DNA of 64,000 nucleotides from assembly GCA_964515335.1 (NCBI GenBank), contig CAZETS010000023.1, positions 4,832 through 68,831 on the forward strand. Reading direction: 5' to 3'. Positions 14,905 to 23,138 of this stretch are shown here, piece after piece (within the stretch, counting starts at the first letter, position 1; each line of letters starts with the position of its first letter). Below the pieces are notes generated by a model. It was not told where the DNA came from. It was given only the letters and a program-made list of their open reading frames with translations, and searched no databases. The DNA comes from TMED88 sp964515335 (GTDB lineage: Bacteria > Myxococcota_A > UBA9160 > UBA4427). The position numbers and the translations under genes were made by a program.

Positions 14905-16401
14905 TCAGCCGTCGGTGCCGACGGCCCGCGTGCGCACGGTGTAGACCGTGTCGCCCGAGAGCACGCCGCCGCGGCCGAACAGGCGGCCCCACTGCCAGTT
15001 CGACAGGCCCAGCTCGGGCCGGTCGAGGGCGAGCTGCCCGTCGACCCAGCGCGTGTAGCCGTCACCGACGAAGGGTGCGTTGACGGTGTCGTAGAAGCGC
15101 TGGTGCTCCGCGGTGTCGGCGCTGGCCAGACAGGCCACGAACTGCGGGCTGTAGCGATTGAAGAGCGCGACCGCCTGCGCGACGTCGTCGACGATCTTCA
15201 AGGTGATCTCGGGAGTCTGCTCCCACTCCCACTCGTGGCCGAGCCGCTCGACGTCGATCCGCTCCGCCTGTCGTTCGGGGACGTCGCCTTCGGCGCGCCG
15301 CACCGCCACCTCGCGCTCGAAGAGCTCGGCGGGCAGGCAGCCGGCGTCCTCGTCGACGACGTGCAGCTTCCACGCCTGGCCGAGCCGCTCGCCCGCGCGC
15401 TCGAGCGAGGAGAGCAGCACGGGCACGAGTTCGTCGGCGCGAGAGCGCACGATGCAGCAGACGTTCAGCGTGTTGCAGACCTTGCGGTCGAGCGAGCGGC
15501 AGACGGCCTCGCCGAAGGCGCCCGCGTCGGCGCTCCCGGCCGCCACCAGCCAGGCGCCGCCGGTGCCGTGAAGGCTGACGGGCACGCCGGCCTGCTGGGC
15601 CAGGGCGCCCAGGGTCGCGACGGCGGGCCCCGAGCCCCGGGCGACGGCGAGCGAGAGCCGCGCGTCGGAGAACAGCGCCCAACCGGCGGCGTGCGCGCTG
15701 CTCTCGACCAGCGAGACGGCGCCGGCGGGCAGGCCCGCCTCCTCGAGGGCGGGCGCCAGCGCCTCGTCGATGATCGCCCGGGCCGTACGCAGAGCGTCGC
15801 TGCCGATCCGGAAGACCACGCTGTTGCCGCCCCGCAAGACGCCCGTGGCATCCGCCAGCACGTTGGGCCGGCCCTCGAACACGAAGCCCACCACACCGAG
15901 CGCGTCGCCCACCAGCTCGGCCCGCCAGCCGTCGTGCTCGACCGTTTCGAGCACCTGCCCGCGTCGGCTGGGCGCATCGATCCAGCCGCGCAGCCCGTCG
16001 ATCATGCCGGCGCGGAGCTTTTCGTTGGCGACGAGTCGCGTGGTCGAGCGGCCGCGCTGCTGCGCGTCCTCGACATCGCGGTCGTTGACTTCGCGGATGC
16101 GCGACCAGACGTCCTCGTCGGCCAGCCGGTCCGCGAAGCCCGCGTAGAAGCGCGAGATGGCCTCGTCGGGCGCCGCCGCCAGCACGCCGAAAGCCTCCGC
16201 GGCCCGCGATACGGCCGCCTCGGCGATCTCGCGCTCGGCCGCGGGCACCAGCAGCACCTGCTCGGTGGCCTCGACGACCACCACCGAGTCGCCGGGCCGG
16301 AAGCGCTCGGCGACGTCGGCCGGCACCGGCAGGACGCGGTTGCCGCCAAAGACGAGGGGCATGCCGGCCTCGAGCCGGTCGAGTGTGCGGACTTCGCTCA
16401 T
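14905..16401 (-). CDS. divergent ProA-like aldehyde dehydrogenase (glutamate-5-semialdehyde dehydrogenase family)
   Basis: 498 residues, against about 415 for ProA. The NAD(P)-binding and catalytic parts are recognisable: 'GVVGFVFEGRPNVLADATG' matches the EARPNV region of ProA, 'VLRGGNSVVFRIGSDAL' follows, and 'LDRKVCNTLNVC' carries the catalytic Cys. A ~75-residue N-terminal segment (PLVFGGNRVLPVPADVAERF) and a rewritten C-terminus (LGLSNWQWGRLFGRGGVLSG) do not match ProA. No proB or other proline gene is nearby. It may reduce a different acyl-phosphate or acyl substrate. ATG at 16401 sits six bases after a TAGGCT hexamer with no ribosome site. Confidence 0.75.
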   Translation of the reverse strand: MSEVRTLDRLEAGMPLVFGGNRVLPVPADVAERFRPGDSVVVVEATEQVLLVPAAEREIAEAAVSRAAEAFGVLAAAPDEAISRFYAGFADRLADEDVWSRIREVNDRDVEDAQQRGRSTTRLVANEKLRAGMIDGLRGWIDAPSRRGQVLETVEHDGWRAELVGDALGVVGFVFEGRPNVLADATGVLRGGNSVVFRIGSDALRTARAIIDEALAPALEEAGLPAGAVSLVESSAHAAGWALFSDARLSLAVARGSGPAVATLGALAQQAGVPVSLHGTGGAWLVAAGSADAGAFGEAVCRSLDRKVCNTLNVCCIVRSRADELVPVLLSSLERAGERLGQAWKLHVVDEDAGCLPAELFEREVAVRRAEGDVPERQAERIDVERLGHEWEWEQTPEITLKIVDDVAQAVALFNRYSPQFVACLASADTAEHQRFYDTVNAPFVGDGYTRWVDGQLALDRPELGLSNWQWGRLFGRGGVLSGDTVYTVRTRAVGTDG

Positions 16402-16407
16402 GCCCAG

Positions 16408-16413
16408 AGCCTA
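16408..16413 (-). promoter_or_regulatory. -10 element of a leaderless transcript (ProA-like gene)
   Basis: Minus-strand TAGGCT, six bases (CTGGGC) before the ATG at 16401; no Shine-Dalgarno sequence between. Confidence 0.5.
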
Positions 16414-16441
16414 TCTCATGGGCCCCGGGCCGAGCCGCTCT

Positions 16442-17635
16442 TCAGCGCGCGGCCTCGTCGGGCGCCGCGACCGCTTGCTGGTCGATCAGCGCCCGCAGCT
16501 CGCGGAGCTTCGCCCACGCGTCGGCCGGCAGGTCGCTGCTCGAGGCGCCCCCCCAGCCGATGATCACGTACTCCTCGAGCACCGCGTAGGCGTCCTCGGC
16601 GAATGGGGCCTCGGGGGCCAGCCGGATCGCCGACTCGAGGTGCACCTCGGCCTGGGGCACCCAGTGGGAGTCGACCGTGCGCGACTCGACGAGCCCGAGC
16701 AGGTAGTAGGCTTCGGCCCGGCGCAGTCCGGTCGTCGACTCCTCGTCGAGCAGCCGCAACAGCAGGCTCGAGGCGACCAGGTCGTAGACGACCTGGTCGC
16801 GCCCGAAGGGCGTCGGGCTCGGCACCTGATGGCCGACCACGAGCTTGCGGGCGCGGCCCAGCTTGTCCGCACTGGCGAGGTCTCCGCCCGCGGCGTCGAG
16901 TGCGCTCACCCAGCCCGAGAGGTGCCGCTCCAGGTACAGCGGGACGTCGGGCCGGGCCGCCACCTTCTCGAGTGTCGCCCGCACGCGAGCGTGGTTGCCG
17001 ACGACGCGCAGGCCGATCGTCATGTAGTCGAGCAGGTAGCCGCCCAGGTCGAGCTCGCCGGGCGGAATCTCGCGGTCCTCGAACATCTCCTCCCAGGTCT
17101 CGAGCGCCTCGTCGAACTGGCGGGTGGCCACCAGGATCTGCGTCTTCTCGTGGACCGACAGATCCTCGACGTCGATGCGCGCGAGCAGGCGATGGGCCAT
17201 CGGGAAGCTTCGCGAGCTCGGCAGCCGCGAGTGGCAGGCCACGCAGTTGCCCGTGGCCTCGATCATGAAGAAGCGCGCCTCCTCGTAGCGGCCATTGCGG
17301 TAGCGCTCGCGGACCTCCTCGATGTCGGCCGAGAGCGAGCGGCTCAGGTGCCGGAAGCCGGCGTCTCGGCTCATGCCGTGCTCTTCGACGACGACGCTGC
17401 GGGTCGCCAGCGCGTCGAGCCACCTGCGGATTTCGGTCTGGCTCTGCGGATCGGCCCACTGCTGCTCGGACAGCGCCAGGGGGAGGAGCTGGCTCACGGC
17501 CTCGAACACGGCCTGCATCTCGCCGCGGGGCCGCGCTTCGGGCTCTTCGTCGGCGGCGCTGGCCGGGCTGAAGGTGCCGGCGAGCAGCAGCACCGTGATC
17601 GTCCAGGTCGAGGCGTGGCCGGAGAATCGCTTCAT
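16442..17635 (-). CDS. secreted CxxCH (single haem c-like) protein, function unknown
   Basis: 397 residues with a signal peptide (TWTITVLLLAGTFSPASA) and one haem-c attachment motif, CVACH, at about residue 131 in 'IEATGNCVACHSRLPSSRSF'. The rest is alpha-helical with TPR-like spacing (FDEALETWEEMFED; AEAYYLLGLVESRT). This looks like a periplasmic mono-haem cytochrome with a helical-repeat domain; no enzyme family recognised. AGGAG lies upstream of the ATG, and the start overlaps the stop of the preceding kinase-fusion gene as ATGA, so translation is probably coupled. Last gene of the operon. Confidence 0.7.
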   Translation of the reverse strand: MKRFSGHASTWTITVLLLAGTFSPASAADEEPEARPRGEMQAVFEAVSQLLPLALSEQQWADPQSQTEIRRWLDALATRSVVVEEHGMSRDAGFRHLSRSLSADIEEVRERYRNGRYEEARFFMIEATGNCVACHSRLPSSRSFPMAHRLLARIDVEDLSVHEKTQILVATRQFDEALETWEEMFEDREIPPGELDLGGYLLDYMTIGLRVVGNHARVRATLEKVAARPDVPLYLERHLSGWVSALDAAGGDLASADKLGRARKLVVGHQVPSPTPFGRDQVVYDLVASSLLLRLLDEESTTGLRRAEAYYLLGLVESRTVDSHWVPQAEVHLESAIRLAPEAPFAEDAYAVLEEYVIIGWGGASSSDLPADAWAKLRELRALIDQQAVAAPDEAAR

Positions 17636-19308
17636 GGCTTGGGCTCCTGATGTTGCTGCGTTGACTGCCTTGGCTGCGGTTGCAGGCGCGACGTCAGCGC
17701 GCCCATCCAGTCGACCTCGTCGGTGCGGACCACGATCGACTCGTCCGCGCCCCACTCGGTGGGGGCCTGGTAGCGATCGCGCAGCGCACGATAGACCTCC
17801 GGACCCGCATCGGATATACGGCTCTCGTCCTGGAGTCGAGCACGCAGGCGCTCGAGCGTCTTGGCCTCGTCGCAGCGTACATCGAGCAGCCGCGCGGGCA
17901 CCCGGTGCCGCCGCGCGAAGGCGCGCGCCGCGTCGCGGTGGTCCCGGCGTGCGTATGTGGCGTCGAGCACCACCGGCCGGCCCGACGCCAGCGGCGCCTC
18001 GGCCCGCTCGAGCAGCGCGGTGTAGACGGACTCGGTCATCTCCGCCTGGTACAGGCCGCCGCCCGGGACGTCCGCCGGGTGCGTCCGCGGTGCGACGCCG
18101 GCCAGGTGCTTGCGCACGCGGTCCGAGGCGATCACGACGCCGCCGATCGCCTCCGCGGCGGCGGCGGCTGCCGTGCTCTTGCCCGTGCCCGGAAGCCCCG
18201 TCACGACCAGCAGCACCGGCGATCGCGGCCGGTCGAGCCAGCCGCCCATCAGGGCGAGGTGCCGACGCGCGCTCTGCGCCGCGGCCGTTCGTTGCTCGGA
18301 TTCGATCTCGGGCTCCTGGGCGGCCAGCGCGGCGACGCTGGCCCGCACGAGGGCCCGGTGGAGGATGTGGTAGTCGACCACCCCGTAGAGTCCGTAATCG
18401 TCCGCCTCGGCGGCGTACCGGTCCAGCAGGCGCTCGCCCAGTTCCGCCCGGCCCCGATAGGCGGCGTCCATGGCGAAAAAGGCGAGCTCGGCGGCGGCGT
18501 CGACGCAGCGCAAGTCGCGATCGAACTCGAGGCAGTCGATCACCACCGGGTCGGCGTCGTCGTGCTCGTACCAGACCGCATCGAGGTGCAGGTCGCCGTG
18601 TCCCTCGACGACCCGCCCTTCTTCGCGACGGGCCAGGAAGCGCGCCCGGTCGCGCTCGAGCAGCCCGTGCATCGCCCGCTCGAGTCGCTCGAGCTCGCCG
18701 GGGTCGAGGACGTCGCCGTCGGCGTTGCGGGCCAGTGCGAAGCTCGCCGCGACCGGCCGCTCGACGCGCTCGATCCAGGCCTCGGGGCTCCAAGGCGCCG
18801 GGCGACCGAGGCCTACGCTCGCGTGAAAGCGGGCGATCAGGGCGGCGAGCCGATCGATCTGCGAAGGCAGGAGCGCGCCGCGCTCGAGCAGGGTCTGGGC
18901 GTCGCGGCCCTCCGGCAGCCGGCGCATCACCACGCAGTGCTCGGCGGGACGCGCCTCGCCGGCTGGCGTCAGGCAGGTCTCGCCGGGCGGGCCGAGCACG
19001 AATCCCCCCTCCGGCCCGGGCAGCACCGGGGCGAGGCCGAGGTACACGTCGGGGGCGAGCCTGCGATTCAGCGCGACCTCGGCGAGGCAGTCGGCGTTGC
19101 GCGCCTCGCGCGAGGCGAACGACAGGAACGACAGGTCGACGGCTTTGCGCAGCTTGTAGACGCGGTCGCGCGTGAGATAGAGGTGCGAGATGTGGGTCTG
19201 CCGGTGCTCGATGCCCTGGCCGGCGGCGACATCCTCGGGATGCGCGGCCGGCGAAGCGAGCGCTTCCGCGAGCCCGTCGGGCAGCGCCTCGATCGCGGTC
19301 GGAGCCAC
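17632..19308 (-). CDS. fusion of APH-type phosphotransferase and AAA/gluconate-kinase-like P-loop ATPase
   Basis: 558 residues. The N-terminal half resembles the aminoglycoside phosphotransferase kinase fold, with catalytic loop 'EGHGDLHLDAVWYEHDD' and 'VIDCLEFDRDLRCVDAAAEL'. The C-terminal ~170 residues are a P-loop kinase with Walker A 'VVTGLPGTGKSTAAAA' and 'VVLDATYARRDHRDAARAFA', as in small zeta-toxin/gluconate-kinase-like ATPases. Such two-domain proteins are widespread but uncharacterised; antibiotic resistance should not be assumed. GTG start. A TAACAT hexamer seven bases upstream could be a -10, but its TAA is also the stop codon of the preceding gene. Confidence 0.82.
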   Translation of the reverse strand: MAPTAIEALPDGLAEALASPAAHPEDVAAGQGIEHRQTHISHLYLTRDRVYKLRKAVDLSFLSFASREARNADCLAEVALNRRLAPDVYLGLAPVLPGPEGGFVLGPPGETCLTPAGEARPAEHCVVMRRLPEGRDAQTLLERGALLPSQIDRLAALIARFHASVGLGRPAPWSPEAWIERVERPVAASFALARNADGDVLDPGELERLERAMHGLLERDRARFLARREEGRVVEGHGDLHLDAVWYEHDDADPVVIDCLEFDRDLRCVDAAAELAFFAMDAAYRGRAELGERLLDRYAAEADDYGLYGVVDYHILHRALVRASVAALAAQEPEIESEQRTAAAQSARRHLALMGGWLDRPRSPVLLVVTGLPGTGKSTAAAAAAEAIGGVVIASDRVRKHLAGVAPRTHPADVPGGGLYQAEMTESVYTALLERAEAPLASGRPVVLDATYARRDHRDAARAFARRHRVPARLLDVRCDEAKTLERLRARLQDESRISDAGPEVYRALRDRYQAPTEWGADESIVVRTDEVDWMGALTSRLQPQPRQSTQQHQEPKP

Positions 19309-19318
19309 GGGACCGATG

Positions 19319-19582
19319 TTAGATCAGCTTGCGCAGCTTCTCGTAGCCGCCCTTGATTTCGCTCACCAGCAGCTCCGCGGCCTCTCCGATCTGCTCGAGC
19401 GGCTCGCGCGCCTGCTCGCGCAGGTGCGCGGCCTCCGCCTCCAGCTTCTGCCAGCGGCGCTCGGCCTCCTCCCAGAGGTCGCGCACCTCGGCGCGTCCGA
19501 GATGGGCCTGCACGTTCAGCTCGTCGCGCACGCGGCGCAGCACGTCCAGCTCGCGATCGATGGCGTTGCGGTCTTCTGTCAT
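19319..19582 (-). CDS. small coiled-coil protein
   Basis: 87-residue, highly charged, all-helical protein (DELNVQAHLGRAEVRDLW; EAERRWQKLEAEAAHL) with heptad-like spacing and no membrane segment. No recognised family. ATG at 19582 has GGAGAGGA upstream. It is followed after 10 bases by the kinase fusion, so it is probably the first gene of a three-gene unit with that and the CxxCH protein. Confidence 0.7.
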   Translation of the reverse strand: MTEDRNAIDRELDVLRRVRDELNVQAHLGRAEVRDLWEEAERRWQKLEAEAAHLREQAREPLEQIGEAAELLVSEIKGGYEKLRKLI

Positions 19583-19798
19583 CTGTTCCTCTCCAGTGTT
19601 CCCTTGCGGGGGTGTCCCAAGCACCACGCAACGCGACCGGCGGCGGCCTGCAGACACCCGTCCTCGCCGTGATGCTTTCCGTCCCCGCATTTCATCGATG
19701 CGATCGCGCCCGGGTCAAACCCTCCCGGGCTCGTGCCACGATTCGTTGCAGGTGGGAACTGCCGCGGCGGGGCGGGGTGACGCAGGGGCGCGGGGGCC

Positions 19799-19804
19799 TA
19801 TCGT
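19799..19804 (+). promoter_or_regulatory. candidate -10 element of the universal stress protein gene
   Basis: TATCGT about 37 bases before the ATG at 19842; the leader then carries a strong GGAGG site. Confidence 0.35.
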
Positions 19805-19841
19805 TCTGATGCGCGCCGCGGGGGGCGCTTGGAGGTGGCTC

Positions 19842-20294
19842 ATGAAGATCCAGAGCATCCTGGTCCCGGTCGACTTCTCGGGTGGGTCGGACGCAGCCGT
19901 CGAGTACGCGCTCGTGCTCGCCCGCGAGTCCGAGGCGAAGATCCAGCTGCTCCACAGCTACCCGGTCAGTCCCGGGGTCGCGACCCCCTACGGGCCGGCC
20001 TTGCCGGACGCGGTCTTCGAGTCGATTCGCGGCGGCGCCGAGCGCAAGCTCGCGGACGCGAAGGAGCGTCTCGAGCGCGAGGGCGTCACGGTCGCCGCCC
20101 ACCTCACCGCCGAGCCGCCGTCCTTCGCGATCGCGGAGGCCGCCGAGGAGCTCGGTGTCGACTGCATCGTGATGGGAACGCGGGGATTGTCGGGCCTGAA
20201 GCACGTGCTGCTCGGCAGCGTGGCCGAGCGGACGGTCCGGACTGCGCCCTGTCCGGTGTTCACGGTGCCGCTGCGCGAGCGCCGGGCGGCCTGA
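19842..20294 (+). CDS. universal stress protein (UspA family)
   Basis: 150-residue single UspA domain. The N-terminus 'MKIQSILVPVDFSGGSDAAV' supplies the Asp of the nucleotide pocket, and the C-terminal ATP-binding motif G-x2-G-x9-G-S is intact: 'MGTRGLSGLKHVLLGSVAER'. This places it in the ATP-binding branch. Cytoplasmic; expected to respond to stress or stationary phase. The ATG at 19842 has GGAGG eight bases upstream; an open frame to 19353 is not coding in style. Confidence 0.95.
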   Translation: MKIQSILVPVDFSGGSDAAVEYALVLARESEAKIQLLHSYPVSPGVATPYGPALPDAVFESIRGGAERKLADAKERLEREGVTVAAHLTAEPPSFAIAEAAEELGVDCIVMGTRGLSGLKHVLLGSVAERTVRTAPCPVFTVPLRERRAA

Positions 20295-20326
20295 GCGCAC
20301 GCCTGTCGATTCTGCTCGAATCCCGG

Positions 20327-20332
20327 TAGGTT
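20327..20332 (+). promoter_or_regulatory. candidate -10 element of the metallophosphoesterase gene
   Basis: TAGGTT followed by CGG, like the other TAnn(C/T/G)T-CGG hexamers in this window. It would give a leader of about 100 bases to the ATG at 20436. Confidence 0.35.
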
Positions 20333-20435
20333 CGGGGGCACCCTTCGAGTGCTGCGTGTCGTCTCGCGCGGCCACTCGTCGTGGTCGGCGAGGCGGGCGG
20401 ATCCCGCGCGGCGGGCGGGCGGAAGCGGAGGCGGC

Positions 20436-22133
20436 ATGATGCGGCGTCGAGCCGGTCGACGGTCGATGAGGACGGCGTGGGCGGGGCTCCTCGCAGCGGG
20501 AGCGTTCGTCGCGCCCGCCGCCGCCAGCGAGCGCGCCCGGGGCGTCGTGTTCGAGGACCGCAACGGCGACGCGGTGCGTGATGCGGGCGAGCCCGGCCTT
20601 GCGGGTGTGCGCGTATCGAACGGCCGCGACGTGGTCGTCACCGGCGCCGGGGGCGCGTGGCAGCTCGACGTCGAGGAGGCAGACGTCCTGTTCGTCACCA
20701 AGCCGGCGGGCTTCATGACGCCGGTCGGCGCCGACATGCTGCCGCGCTTCTACTACATCCATCAGCCGTCGGGTTCGCCGTCCGGCATGCGCTACCCGGG
20801 CGTCGCGCCGACCGGGCCGCTGCCGGACTCGATCGACTTCGCGCTCCACCGCATCGACGAGCCCGAGCGTTTCGAGGCCATCCTGATGGCCGACCCCCAG
20901 CCGCAGACCGAGGTCGAGCTCGACTGGCTGCGCGACGACGTGATCGCCCCGATGATCGGCACACGCGCGCGCTTCGGCATGACGATGGGCGACATCCTCT
21001 TCGACGACCTCTCGCTCTTTGCGCGCTACAACGCGATCGTCGGGCGGGTCGGCATCCCCTGGTACAACGTGCCGGGCAATCACGAGCTCAACTTCGACGC
21101 CGAGAGCGACGCGACTTCGCTCGAGACCTTCAAGCGCAACTACGGCCCGACCTACTACTCGTTCGAGATCGGTCGCGCGGTCTTCTACGTGCTCGACGAC
21201 ATCGAGTACCGGGGCGGAGGCCAGGCGGACCCGGGCGACTACCGGGGCAACGGCGGCTACGAGGTGGCGTTCGGCAAGCGGCAGCTGCGCTGGCTCGAGC
21301 GCGACCTGGCCCACGTGCCGAACGACAAGCTCGTCTTCCTGGCCATGCACGCTCCCCTCGAGTCGTATCTGTACGGCCCCGAGAGCGCGCCGCGCGATCG
21401 CCGCAAGCTCTTTCGGCTGCTCGAAGGGCGTGAGCACCTCTTCTCGGTGGCCGGCCATACCCACACCACCGAGCACCACTACTTCGGCCAGGCGGACGGC
21501 TTCCCCGGCCCGGGCGAGCTCCACCATCACGTGCTCGCCACGGCCTCGGGCAGCTGGTGGAGCGGGCCGCTCGACGAACGCGGCATTGCGGTCGCCGAGC
21601 AGCGCGACGGCACGCCGAACGGCCACCACGTGCTCGAGGTGGACGGCGTCGACGTAGGCGTCCGCTACCAGGCGGCCTCGGCCCCCGCCTACTTCCAGAT
21701 GCGCGTTTCGCTCGACGCCCACGAGCATCACCACCGGCCCGAGACGCTCTGGCAGTTCCGGCCCGGCGAGCAGCTCGGGCTGCGGCTGTCGGTCGACCGG
21801 GTGCCCGCGGCGCGGGTCGTCGTGAACCTGTTCGACGGCGGTCCGCGCTCGGAGGTCACGATGGCCGTGGACGGCGGGCCGCCGGTCACGCTGGAGCGCG
21901 CGAGCCTGCCCGACCCGTTCGTGGGCGAGCTCTTCGCGCGAAACGAAGACACGAAGAAGCCGTGGGTGGAGGCCGTGCCCTCGTCTCACGTCTTCGTCGC
22001 GGAGCTGCCCGATGACCTCGGGCCGGGGACGTACCGGCTCACGCTGCGCGCCCGCGACGAGTTCGAGCGGGTCCATCACGCGCATCGCATCCTCGAGGTG
22101 ACGGGAAGCAGCGCGCCGGCGGCGGGCCCCTAG
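20436..22133 (+). CDS. secreted calcineurin-like metallophosphoesterase
   Basis: 565 residues. Signal peptide (AWAGLLAAGAFVAPAAA), then an SdrD-type beta domain (~33-105, 'GVVFEDRNGDAVRDAGEPGL'), a metallophosphoesterase domain with 'MTMGDILFDD', 'VPGNHELNF', 'AMHAPLE' and 'VAGHTHTTEHH' as metal ligands, and a C-terminal beta domain (~400-560). This matches the Metallophos_N / Metallophos / Metallophos_C architecture of exported phosphodiesterases or phosphatases. Likely periplasmic or surface bound; substrate unknown. ATG at 20436 has GGAGG five bases upstream; a second ATG follows directly. Confidence 0.9.
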   Translation: MMRRRAGRRSMRTAWAGLLAAGAFVAPAAASERARGVVFEDRNGDAVRDAGEPGLAGVRVSNGRDVVVTGAGGAWQLDVEEADVLFVTKPAGFMTPVGADMLPRFYYIHQPSGSPSGMRYPGVAPTGPLPDSIDFALHRIDEPERFEAILMADPQPQTEVELDWLRDDVIAPMIGTRARFGMTMGDILFDDLSLFARYNAIVGRVGIPWYNVPGNHELNFDAESDATSLETFKRNYGPTYYSFEIGRAVFYVLDDIEYRGGGQADPGDYRGNGGYEVAFGKRQLRWLERDLAHVPNDKLVFLAMHAPLESYLYGPESAPRDRRKLFRLLEGREHLFSVAGHTHTTEHHYFGQADGFPGPGELHHHVLATASGSWWSGPLDERGIAVAEQRDGTPNGHHVLEVDGVDVGVRYQAASAPAYFQMRVSLDAHEHHHRPETLWQFRPGEQLGLRLSVDRVPAARVVVNLFDGGPRSEVTMAVDGGPPVTLERASLPDPFVGELFARNEDTKKPWVEAVPSSHVFVAELPDDLGPGTYRLTLRARDEFERVHHAHRILEVTGSSAPAAGP

Positions 22134-22163
22134 CCGGCCCTGGCCCGGCCTCGAGCGAGGCCC

Positions 22164-22169
22164 GATACT
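22164..22169 (+). promoter_or_regulatory. -10 element of a leaderless transcript (hydroxyacid dehydrogenase gene)
   Basis: GATACT followed by CG, ending six bases before the ATG at 22176. An inverted repeat GGCCTCG/CGAGGCC (22147-22162) lies directly upstream and could end transcription from the phosphoesterase gene. Confidence 0.45.
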
Positions 22170-22175
22170 CGACGC

Positions 22176-23138
22176 ATGGGTGGACAGCTCTACGTGAGCG
22201 AGGCCGTCGAGGCGGCCTGCGGCCCGCAGCTCGACCGGGTAGGGCCGGGCATGCCGCGGTTCGTGGCCCGGGCGGGCGGTCCCGATCCCGACTTCGCTTC
22301 GATCGAGGCGCTCTACTTCTCGGGAGACGTCTTCCCGCACCGCTCGCGCGAGTTCGCGGTCGTCGCCCTCAAGGCCGAGAACCTGCGCTGGCTGCACACC
22401 TTCAGCGCGGGCGTCGACGATCGCTTCTTCCGGATGCTGCTCGAGCGCGGCGTGAAGCTCTCGACATCGTCGGGCGTCCACGCCGTGCCCATCGCGCAGA
22501 CGGTCGCGCTCTACCTGCTGGCGTTGACGCGCGACCTGCCGGGCTGGCTCTCCGATCAGGCCGCTCACCGCTGGAATCCCCGCGACGTGCGCGATCTTCA
22601 GGGGCTGCGCCTCGGCGTGCTCGGGATGGGGCCGATCGGCGTCGAGACGGCGAAGCTCGGGCAGGCGCTCGGTATGCGGGTGACCGGCGTGCGCCGCGCA
22701 CCGCAGGGCGACGAGCCCTGCGAGACGCTGCCCCTCGCCGACCTCGACGAGCTGTTGCCGCGGCTCGACGCCGTGGTGGTCGCGCTGCCGCTCGCCGAAG
22801 CGACCCGGGGCCTGATCGACGCCCGGCGGCTCTCGCTCATGAAGCCCGGGGCGTTGTTCGTGAACGTCGGTCGGGGGCCGATCGTCGACGAGCCGGCCCT
22901 CGTCGAGGCGCTACGCTCGGGGCATCTCGGGGGCGCCGGGCTCGACGTCTTCGCCGAGGAGCCGCTGCCCGGATCGAGCCCGCTCTGGGAGCTGCCGAAC
23001 GTGATCATCACCCCCCACAGCTCGGGCGACACCCCCGCCAATCACGACCGCGCCAACGAGATCTTCGTCGAGAACCTCGGGCGCTTCTCGAAGGGTGAAC
23101 GGCTTCGCAACGAGGTCGAGGCAGCGGGGGCGACATGA
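22176..23138 (+). CDS. D-isomer-specific 2-hydroxyacid dehydrogenase
   Basis: 320-residue NAD(P)H-dependent dehydrogenase of the D-2-hydroxyacid family. The Rossmann motif is 'LGVLGMGPIGVETAKLG'. Catalytic Arg lies after 'LPLAEATRGLID', the 'NVGRGPIVDEPALVEAL' signature is intact, and the catalytic His is in 'VIITPHSSGDTP'. Members reduce 2-keto acids such as glyoxylate, hydroxypyruvate or phosphoglycerate. The stop overlaps the ATG of the PhyH gene (ATGA), which suggests that they act in one pathway. Confidence 0.93.
   Translation: MGGQLYVSEAVEAACGPQLDRVGPGMPRFVARAGGPDPDFASIEALYFSGDVFPHRSREFAVVALKAENLRWLHTFSAGVDDRFFRMLLERGVKLSTSSGVHAVPIAQTVALYLLALTRDLPGWLSDQAAHRWNPRDVRDLQGLRLGVLGMGPIGVETAKLGQALGMRVTGVRRAPQGDEPCETLPLADLDELLPRLDAVVVALPLAEATRGLIDARRLSLMKPGALFVNVGRGPIVDEPALVEALRSGHLGGAGLDVFAEEPLPGSSPLWELPNVIITPHSSGDTPANHDRANEIFVENLGRFSKGERLRNEVEAAGAT

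Noticed and set aside
17632..19308. Aminoglycoside resistance gene.
   Set aside because: The APH-like fold is shared by many kinases; fusion to a P-loop ATPase and the gene context do not support antibiotic resistance.
19313..19318. TAACAT as a -10 for leaderless expression of the kinase fusion.
   Set aside because: The TAA is the stop codon (19319-19321 region) of the preceding gene, so the match may be chance; not counted among the seven leaderless candidates.
19692..22568. A 958-residue minus-strand open frame opposite UspA and the metallophosphoesterase.
   Set aside because: High GC keeps the opposite strand open. The plus-strand proteins have full catalytic motifs; this one has none.
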